Shown: in pieces, positions 55,847 through 64,000 of the stretch | How the letters are laid out: every line of letters begins with the position of its first letter | Position numbering within the stretch: the first letter of the stretch is position 1 | Source: Elysia chlorotica | Lineage: Eukaryota; Mollusca; Gastropoda; Plakobranchidae | Length of the DNA stretch: 64,000 nt | Assembly: GCA_003991915.1 (NCBI GenBank) | Contig: RQTK01000020.1 | Coordinates: 214,569 to 278,568, forward strand | Reading direction: 5' to 3' | Program-made: the position numbers and the translations under genes | The notes under the pieces: generated by a model | Database searches by the model: none | What the model was told of the DNA's origin: nothing | Seen by the model: only the letters and a program-made list of their open reading frames with translations

Positions 55847-56660
55847 TTTGATTCTTGTTAAAGGGAATAGATGGACAGACATAATTGTTAAAATGTGATA
55901 GAGGATGAACGAAAATCATAGAAAAAAATATCAACAACATCTAATAAAAAAACAAACAAAAAAAACGGCATTGTAATCTACATTTTTTACATTTCTTCTA
56001 TGCTGGACCAAAGTATCTTCATAAATTCAGTTAAACAATTGTTTCAGTTTACTTAGTCCTTTAAATTACAGCTGTTTTTTTTTTTTTAAAGATTGTTGGT
56101 TTTTTGTGTGTTTTTGTTTTGTTCTTTGTTCCTCAACCCCAATTTCAGTAATGCTAAAAAACAAAATTAAACCAGCATTTGTCTAAGAAATAGCACTCGA
56201 GTAGATCTAGATCTAAAGAAAAGTCGTATATTAGTTCACAAAAACAAAGCCACTCTTATATTTTATCAGTAAAGCTTTCTTTAGATCTGATGTGTAATTT
56301 TTTATCTATCGACCAGGGGATAGATGAGGGATGAGTCTATACGCACACGATTTAGGTATAGTGTTTTGTTCCAAATTTTGATATATGCACTATATCTCAT
56401 TATGATTCTGTCTAAATATGGTTATAAACGCTCTCTATCTTAATTATTCTACTAAAGACTGTAAATAACATTTCTTTAGACCTTGGAAACGTTAATCAGC
56501 CAGTTTAGCTTAATTCGACGGTGAGACCAACGAATGATTCTAAGAAAAACACTCAAATATAGATCTAGTGAGTATAGTAAAATTTGTCGAAAAACCTACA
56601 TGTAGTGCGTATAGCAAAATTTGGACAAAAACCTGTATAGGATAAAGAGGCAGAAACACT

Positions 56661-56703
<43 letters not shown>

Positions 56704-56994
56704 ACATATCCATACCCAAGATGAGGGGATATACCAGATTTAAGAACGATTTAAAGATATAAATAAAGACTAATTTCCATGTCTTTAAAATACATAGATT
56801 TTTTAATTGATATTTTAGAACTCATGTATAAACATTGTTTGTACCATTTAACTCTAAGAGTTTTAAAACAAAAACTAGCCTACCTACTTTTACATCACAC
56901 AATTTATCAAATTAAGTTCCTTTGGTTTTTTAGCTCATTAATGCCTACTTAAACCACTTCAACAAAAATAACAGCGTCAAAACAAATCCCATAC

Positions 56995-57110
56995 CTTTTG
57001 TTTTATCGTGCAGTCCGATTTGAGTGGCTTTGCCCACCAAAGGCGTCGTGTGTTGCTTAGTTACAGATCAGTTCCGGTCACTGTGCTTCCGACCAAATAA
57101 AAAACTAGAA
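56995..57110 (-). other. Predicted 5' leader exon and promoter region of the EF-hand gene
   Basis: A good donor (AACAAAAG then GTATGGG on the minus strand) ends a GC-richer non-coding stretch. The acceptor just before the ATG (TTTAACAAG, near 55855) would receive it. The right edge (transcription start) is a guess from the change in base composition. No TATA box stands out. Confidence 0.45.
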
Positions 57111-57782
57111 GGCGTAAAAGCTACAGGCCTAAACACCAGTAGCTCAGTCGGGGTTACTTAATGTTTGTCTTTGGTCGTTGAAGTTCTGAACTGCCGAACT
57201 GGAAATCCGCTTTCCGAATATCATTTAGTGCGCCCCGCCCTAAAAAAAAAACAAAAAAACATTAACAACAAAACCGCTCCAAAGTATTGTTCAGGTACAC
57301 AGCGTTGTAAGTGGTTATCTTTTTTTTTTAATTTTTTTTTTTTTTACATGGTTCGTTTCAATTATTAAGCGGTACCAACACCCACTCACACACATCTTTT
57401 TTTTCTTCTTTTTATTTAATATAAATCAAAAAGAACATTCTTTAAAAATATGTTCACCATTGGTTCTTTGGCAATATCTATATCTATATTAAGCTCCTTC
57501 AGTACTTCATGGTTTGCTACTCTTCATCGGTATCCGTTCTCCTCCACACTCCTTCTTTATCCCCCTCAATACCTTCGCATTCCTCCTCACATATTCCTCT
57601 TTTTTTTTCTCAGATAAGAGTGGGCGACATTAAAAATGCAAAGACTCACAAGTGGAGGAGAAGGAGGAGCGAGATGGAAGATTACGATGACGATGATGAT
57701 AAAGATGATAATGATTGGGATGGTGATTATGACGATGACGATGATGATAAAGATGATAATAATTGGGATGATAATAATGATG

Positions 57783-57913
<131 letters not shown>

Positions 57914-59003
57914 GTAATAACAATAGATTAAACAAAGAACAAAATGATGTCTTTATTAGAGTGGACACAACTAAAGATAATAAGACGAGGAAAAGTAGGC
58001 CTAGGGAGAATATGATCCAATAAACGAGAGAGAGAGAGAGAGAGATTGAGATTGATTGATTGATGTTTATTGGTTCGTTGAGCTTCTCACCCTTAACAAA
58101 CATGACAAAAAAATTCAATTTTACAATGTTCAAGAAAAAGATAACAAAATGGTAACATCACTTTCGATTTGCTCTCTCAGTCCATTCACCCAATTTATGA
58201 AGATTTTGAGTAAGTTTTAGTTATAAACGAGCTTTCAGTTTGATAATTTGTGCTCTTATTTTTGGAGATAAGTAATTTAGTCTAAATTTTACCACATAGA
58301 CATATCAGAGAATATATAATTTATCCAAATTTACAGTTCACATTGTACAGATAGCAATCAAATAGAAAGTACAAGCTTTTTTATGCAAGACTGGCATACA
58401 CAATATGAACAATACACCTGCGACACTATTTCTAATAGGCTGAGAAATTTTACTTATATCAGAGATTTTCTTAGTTTCAAGACATGCTGTAAATATATGG
58501 CAACATTGGAATAAAGATATTATTATTATTATTATTATTATTATGGGTGTGTTGTGTGCGTTTTAGTGAAAATCGGATAATTTTCTTGAAAATTAATTTT
58601 TGTAGATTTGTTTTTTTCAAGTTTGACTTTCTTTTAACCGGAAATGAAACATGCTTTCTTAAAGTATGGTACCGTACAAAAAATGTAGACTCAAATGTAG
58701 ACATTAAAATTTTCCAGCATAATCATGTCTTAGATTAGTGTTTTTGAACTTGAGAGCTATGATTTTCACTGAAATGCAACGTCTTAGAGTACCAACTTTA
58801 AAAACTAAACCTGAATGGTTCTATAATTGAAGAAAAAAAAATGAAATGAAAAAAAAAAAAAGGAATACGTCAGAAACTTCAACTTTTGCAAATGAATTGT
58901 GGATAACCTTTACGTTTACTAAGGTATGACCCAAATCCAAATTGTCTTTAGCTTTATTTTGTACTACAGTAGCTGTTGCTAATCCTCAATATAATTTGTA
59001 ATC

Positions 59004-60581
59004 ATGGCATACCTTCCACCAGCCGGCGTTAGGCACCTAACTTCCGATAAAATATCACATATACCCACAATGTTAGAAATACCAGCTCCACACGCGAGGG
59101 AAAAATTCAACTCAAGAAAAAAGGTGACTTCAGCAGTTGAAATACCTCCATTGAAAAACAGAGATGCAGATTGGCCTCCACCCGCTAAATATTTTTATCC
59201 CAAGTTGTAAGTATTGTTTCTCTTTTTTTTATTATCAGTCATACAAAATAATGTGTTTGCAGGTACATGTAATCTTATTTAAAGCCACATGGTAATTTGG
59301 GAAGGTAGGCCTATATGCAAGATGCAACAGTAAGACTAAGAAATCTAAAATATATTACAATTATTTTGATTTGTTAAAGGAAAGCGTGCAGATTATTACC
59401 ATCATCCTGTGCCTTGCTTTATGACGTTAGCGATTATGTCCTTCTATACTCTCTATCCTCGCTTCCCGAATTTACCAACGTTTTCCTTTCCATGTTCACC
59501 CATACAGCAAGACTGGCTATCATTAATACCTCGTCTTCCCATTGATTTCCCTGTAGTAAAAAGGTGTTCTCATGGAGACAGCGTTATATGCCCATGGGTG
59601 TTCTAAGCCTGTGGAAAAAACTGTATCCATAAATGACTTCAAACTTTATTTCTAATGGTGAACCTTGCATTTGTTCATAATCTTAGAGTTTGGGAGATAA
59701 GGGAGATATAGATGTACATTAGATTGATTTTGAGAACGTGTATATTTTTGAATGACTAGGCTAAAGAAAAACAAAAGAGCTGTTTAAAAAAAAAAAAACG
59801 AGAACTACATGTAGGTCCTAATAGTCTCTACATCACATCCCTGCAGAACTAGCTCAATTCTGGCCCCATGAATACAATTTGTTTCATAATCTCTTCCTAT
59901 AGGGTATAAATATACAGTCTATAATAGTGCATCGTTTAACTTGACCCGGCGAGGTGAAGGAAGGGAAAATAATATCTCCGTACACTTATACCGATTTCCC
60001 CTTTCTTTAACTCGCCAAAATAACTATTTAGAGAACTACTATAAGTGATTTAGTCATGTTGGATAAATATTCCACGGAACAGCTTACATTGAACATTTAT
60101 CGCACTGTTAATTAATGTCTTATTAATTGAGTAAAATAACAAAATAATTGTCGAATAAAGTTTCACGAAGACAGGCATCAGAAGTGATTCGACACTCTGA
60201 GCTCCTTCTCTACGGCAACAAAGCAAACGCCTAAAAGAGTCCGTCCCTCCCACCCCTCGGTGACACTGATCACAACAAGGTGCTGTTGACACCCCGATAC
60301 AGACCGGTTATAAAAACAGGAAAAACAACAACACGCCATATAAACATTTGGTCAGAAAGCACAGAGGAGACACTTCGACACTGCCTAGACGTCACCAACT
60401 GGAATGTTTTCACCAAGAATTGTAAAGACATAGATGATATCATTGAAACAACTACATGCTGTTAAAATTTTTGTGAAAGTGTAGTTCTCTCGTCCAAATC
60501 TGTCAAGTGTTACCCCAATAACAAATCCTGGGTGACAAAGGAACTGAAAGCTTTATTGAATGCACCATGGAAGAAAACCCC

Positions 60582-60619
<38 letters not shown>

Positions 60620-61923
60620 GATTATTACCATCATCCTGTGCCTTGCTTTATGACGTTAGCGATTATGTCCTTCTATACTCTCTATCCTCGCTTCCCGAAT
60701 TTACCAACGTTTTCCTTTCCATGTTCACCCATACAGCAAGACTGGCTATCATTAATACCTCGTCTTCCCATTGATTTCCCTGTATTAAAAAGGTGTTCTC
60801 ATGGAGACAGCGGTATATGCCCATGGGAGTTCTAAGCCTGTGAAAAAACGGTATCCATAAATGACTTTAAACTTTATTTCTAATGGTGAACCTTGCATTT
60901 GTTCATAATCTTAGAGTTTGGGAGGTAAGGGAGATATAGATGTACATTAGATTGATTTTGAGAACGTGTATATTTTTGAATGACTAGGCTAAAGGAAAAC
61001 AAAAGAGCTAAAAAAAAAAAAAAGAGTACTACATGTAGGCCCTAATAATCTATAAATCACATCCCTGCAGAACTAGCCTGAAAAGGTAAAATCAGTAAAT
61101 AAAGAACTGAAAAAAATGAAAGAAAAGTAAAAAAAAGGGACTTTAAATACAAAATCGAAAAAGCTTTCTTTTCACATGATGCCAAGACAACAAGGACACA
61201 TTTGAAGACAGTAACAGGCTATGTTCCATCAAAACTACACAAACGAACAATGAACTGCAGTACTCAAAATCTTTTATCCCAGGAACTTCACGAGGACTAT
61301 CGCAGTCGGGATGCACTGTGTAATCTATAGAGTATTATTTATTATACTTAACATTTTTGATGGTATGATACTAAGAAATTTTGGTGTGTGCCAGTGTAAT
61401 CTGTGTACGTGTATGTTAAAGATCAGCTTCTATGTACTTTTGTGTTAAGGTGATTTATGGATGAAATGACCATCTGTGTCGGGTATGCTCACTACAAATG
61501 TCCAAACCGGATGAATAATTATCTTATCTTATCTTATTTTATCTTATCTTATCTTATCTTATCTCGTCAGCCGAGAGCACTACCGACTGGGCTGTCTGAT
61601 ACCTATCCAAGGAAAGGAGAAATTGTGAACCGAACACTTTAGGAATACTCTACCACTAATTTTATCTTTCAGGCTATCCCTTTCCTTTTAAATAGAAACT
61701 CAAGATAGAACTAAAGATTGGACTATTTGACCCCCTGATATCTTGTTTGCGTTCAACTATTTTTATTTTTCCTACTGGTTTGATCAATCCATAGCCGTTA
61801 TAGAAAGATGACTAATGTCACCAATACAATATGAGAGATCTAGACAGAAGTCCTGGTACCCCCCCCCCCCCCCCCTCTCACCTGGTACCCCCTGAGGGCC
61901 GCCTGTCTCTGTAGCGGGACCTC

Positions 61924-61991
<68 letters not shown>

Positions 61992-63235
61992 CTGCCCCTT
62001 TTCATTTCATTATACGTATACCAGGTATCTGTCTTTCTCTCTCACTAGCAGCACGTAAATATTTGCCAGAAGTTAGTCTCGGGACTCATCCACAAAATAA
62101 TGCTCCTTTCCCTCATCTGACCACAGTCCGCTCTACGAAGACGGGTGCTCCGCACGGTGCCAATGCGTGCGTCCATCCGTGCCGTTGGGGGAGAACGGTC
62201 GCCACATGGGCCAGGACTGCGGCGCGAGGGAGCAGAGAGAGCTGCCGTACGGGCTCCCTCCCGTTACCTGCGACTGCAAGAAGCGCGTCGATTGGTTGGG
62301 TACGCTATGCACACCTGAACATACCAGTAGTTATTTTTAATTTATTTCGTTGGTTTAAACCTAAAGTCCGCATTTCTTAGTTAGTTTATTGTTCCATTTA
62401 TTTACTTATTTTTATTTATTTATTTATTTATTTAGTTAGTTCGTTCGTTCGTTCGTTCGTTCGTTCCTTCGTTCGTTCGTTCGTTCGTTAGTTGTCCTGA
62501 AGGCACAAAAAGCACACACTGGAAATGTATCCGTTTCGCTATCCACTGACGTGTCATTGGTAAAGAAATATTTAAGTTTCATTTCAATGCAAAAGTCTCG
62601 AATATTTTCTGTTTATTTCTAAAGATGTTGCTCATACTAGATAGTTTGTTAAACATTTCAAAGGACATCAAGACATGGCTTTTGTATGCACTGCACATCT
62701 TTAAAAGAGTAGAAATGAATCCATTGAATTAGACTTTTGGCATAATATGCGTATAGCTTTTAAAATCAGTTTCTTTTTCTTTGTTTTTGGGCCCGTGTGT
62801 GTGTGTGAGTGTGTATGTGTGTGTGTGTGTGTGTCCTACCAAAAGAATTTAAATGAATTTCCACGCACTTTTTTTCAAACAAAGTAAAAAAAAAAAGCAT
62901 TCATGGATAAATTTGTTGATACCGGCTCAATAGAACTATTTTTGGAAACTTTTCTAGTGATCTTAAGAAGATAAATTATTAGATCGCCTTACAATATCAT
63001 CTTTGTTTGTTCTAGCTACGCTTCAATTCTAGATACCTAATTCTAATCAATGAACTATATGATCAAAATGAATATGCAGTATTTTAAAAATCAATCAATA
63101 TTTTTAATATTACGCTGATTTTTGTTGTTCTGTTTCTCTTTTTCTTCAGGTGAGTGGAGCGAACACATGGCACGGTATTCGGGTGCCTTTGCTTTATTGG
63201 AAAGACAGATAGCTGACACCAGTGACAGGCGCTAG
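59004..63235 (+). CDS. Unrecognised 153-residue protein, three exons
   Basis: Exons 59004-59206, 62127-62299 and 63150-63235 (stop TAG) join in phase to 154 codons. Exon 1 starts MAYLPPAGVRHLTSDK and continues with HIPTMLEIPAPHAREKF and DADWPPPAKYFYPK, ending at a strong donor (GTAAGT). Exon 2 is GC-rich and Cys-rich (YEDGCSARCQCVRP, GQDCGAREQRELPYGLPP, TCDCKKRVDW) after a good acceptor; its donor (GTACGC) is weaker. Exon 3 reads EWSEHMARYSGAFALLERQI. No signal peptide or membrane segment is seen; six Cys cluster in exon 2. I do not recognise the family. It is divergently arranged with the EF-hand gene, so shared regulation and a related role (perhaps ciliary or sperm) are possible, but that is speculation. 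Phase agreement at both junctions is the main support. Confidence 0.68.
59390..59853 (+). repeat. ~460-bp dispersed repeat, copy 1
   Basis: From GATTATTACCATCATCCTGT to CATCCCTGCAGAACTAGC, nearly identical to 60619-61077. It lies in intron 1 of the small gene. It ends with an A-run followed by about 60 bases and may be the 3' end of a retroelement, but I see no clear protein. Confidence 0.85.
60275..60586 (+). mobile_element. Decayed non-LTR retrotransposon, region before the reverse transcriptase (left part)
   Basis: One frame reads IKTGKTTTRHINIWSESTEE, LRHCLDVTNWNVFTKNCKD, then after an in-frame stop SWVTKELKALLNAPWKK. Non-LTR polyproteins have this kind of linker (two-residue DW/NW..F motif, then PW/SW.T.EL) between endonuclease and polymerase. 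The stop shows it is dead. Confidence 0.7.
60619..61077 (+). repeat. ~460-bp dispersed repeat, copy 2, inserted in a retrotransposon remnant
   Basis: Second copy of 59390-59853, preceded by a (CAA)n tract at 60580-60617. The sequence on both sides belongs to one older non-LTR element, so this copy interrupts it. Confidence 0.85.
61078..61565 (+). mobile_element. Decayed non-LTR retrotransposon (right part) ending in a (TTATC)n tail
   Basis: Resumes with FKYKIEKAFFSHDAKTTRTH and LKTVTGYVPSKLHKRT, the continuation of the same linker, then jumps to 3'-end sequence and a TTATC/TTATT repeat at 61518-61563, a common kind of 3' tail for such elements. The polymerase core is missing, so there is a large internal deletion. 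Confidence 0.65.
61929..61988. repeat. (CT)n microsatellite
   Basis: About 60 bases of CT, about 140 bases upstream of exon 2 of the small gene, with a C-run at 61860-61875. Further simple tracts: GTTC units at 62440-62488 and GT at 62798-62832. Confidence 0.95.
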
Positions 63236-63796
63236 GCGTGAAACAAACACATCCAAACCAAAGGGACGAGGTTGAAAACTGATAAGCTATGCCACCGTGC
63301 AGTTGTACACTAGTTTGTCATTTTCATGAATTTTGAAGTATTTCTTTAAAAAGAATTGTCCAAAGAAAATAAGAGAAGCGACAGCCCACCAAAAGTAACG
63401 TAGTTGATTATAGTATGTCCATTAAAATATAACAGAAGCAAAGCATCAGAAGAACTGCATAAAGTAAAAAAAATCTTTCAGCCTTTAACATTTGGCAATT
63501 AGTTTACTGTGATACAACTTCAAAGCATAATAAAAGTACTAACACATTTGAAAGTGTACTGTTGTGTTCCTGGTTTAGTGAGCCCGCGACTTACTTTATC
63601 TTTAAAAGACGTATAATTATTTCGTTTTTTTTAATCAGTTTTCAGTGTTATTTGAAAGTTTTGTCTTCTTACACTGTTGTAATTATTTTCTGGTATAATC
63701 AAAATAAGCTGCGATAATACTCGAAAGAAAAAAGAGAGCCTTGATTCGTTTTTCCTCTAAATCCACTTAGTTTCAGGTAAACTAAAGTTGAAGTGC

Positions 63797-63802
63797 AATA
63801 AA
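63797..63802 (+). terminator. Candidate polyadenylation signal of the small gene (AATAAA)
   Basis: AATAAA about 560 bases after the stop at 63235, followed by a T/GT-rich stretch. An ATAATAAAAG near 63530 is an alternative. Confidence 0.4.
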
Positions 63803-63955
63803 GATGTTCTCCGACGTCACCTGTCTGTCATTGCTTTTTCTCTGACTGTTCGTGTGTCCTCCTCTGTCTCTCTCTCTATATATTTTATATATATGTTTAT
63901 GTATGTCCATCTGTTTGCCTGTTAGTTTATCTGTCTCTCTCTGTCTGTCTGTGTA

Positions 63956-63959
63956 TCTC

Positions 63960-64000
<41 letters not shown>
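63956..64000. repeat. (CT)n microsatellite at the right edge
   Basis: CT repeats reach the last base of the window; they continue outside. Nothing else is seen between 63300 and the edge except AT-rich probable 3' UTR. Confidence 0.95.

Noticed and set aside
60050-60292. Cys-rich minus-strand open frame starting MSTAPCCDQCHRG
   Set aside because: It lies antisense to the retroelement remnant and lacks splice sites or a plausible continuation.

Overview
This is a 64 kb piece of an intron-rich, AT-rich animal genome in a draft assembly (one run of 279 Ns at 39792-40070). Dense simple-sequence tracts, many minisatellites, a tRNA-derived SINE family and long introns around short conserved exons suggest a lophotrochozoan, probably a gastropod mollusc. 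That assignment is inference. I translated by eye and modelled exons from GT..AG boundaries and phase continuity; nothing was searched against a database.

Layout: (1) 917-6826, minus: 5' and middle part of a TBC1D24-like TBC-domain gene with a long disordered N-terminus, running off the left edge. A tandem duplication (6581-8013 / 8016-9740) has copied its leader exon and the start of its first coding exon. (2) 9.7-14.6 kb: a truncated non-LTR retrotransposon end, a CTAGAT-rich patch and two arrays of a 40-bp minisatellite. (3) 14653-23149, plus: a complete 12-exon glutathione reductase gene, the best-supported gene here. (4) 23.2-31.0 kb: AT-rich DNA with no gene seen, plus one perfect-stem hairpin. 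(5) 31.03-32.80 kb: a satellite that runs into the stop codon of the next gene. (6) 32801-48449, minus: a SHIP-type inositol polyphosphate 5-phosphatase (catalytic domain, C2-like region, proline-rich tail, C-terminal SAM), with introns full of minisatellites, an LTR-like repeat pair and the assembly gap. (7) 49955-55846, minus, leader exon at 56995: a protein of degenerate EF-hand units whose last visible exon splices in phase into the first visible SHIP exon. (8) 59004-63235, plus: an unrecognised three-exon gene for a 153-residue protein, head to head with the EF-hand gene, with broken retroelement pieces in its first intron.

The genes form no operon or pathway. GSR is redox metabolism, SHIP is phosphoinositide signalling, and the TBC gene is membrane traffic. 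The two right-hand genes share a promoter region and may be co-expressed.

Two things stand out. First, exon-intron junctions have repeatedly been copied: the TBC first exon, the TBC exon-4 acceptor, a SHIP acceptor in a near-perfect 61-bp array, a SHIP catalytic exon's 3' end next to a donor-like ~47-bp array, and a whole EF-hand exon. Second, the EF-hand and SHIP genes look like one open transcription unit, and the SHIP part lacks the exon that should carry the TWNMG catalytic motif.
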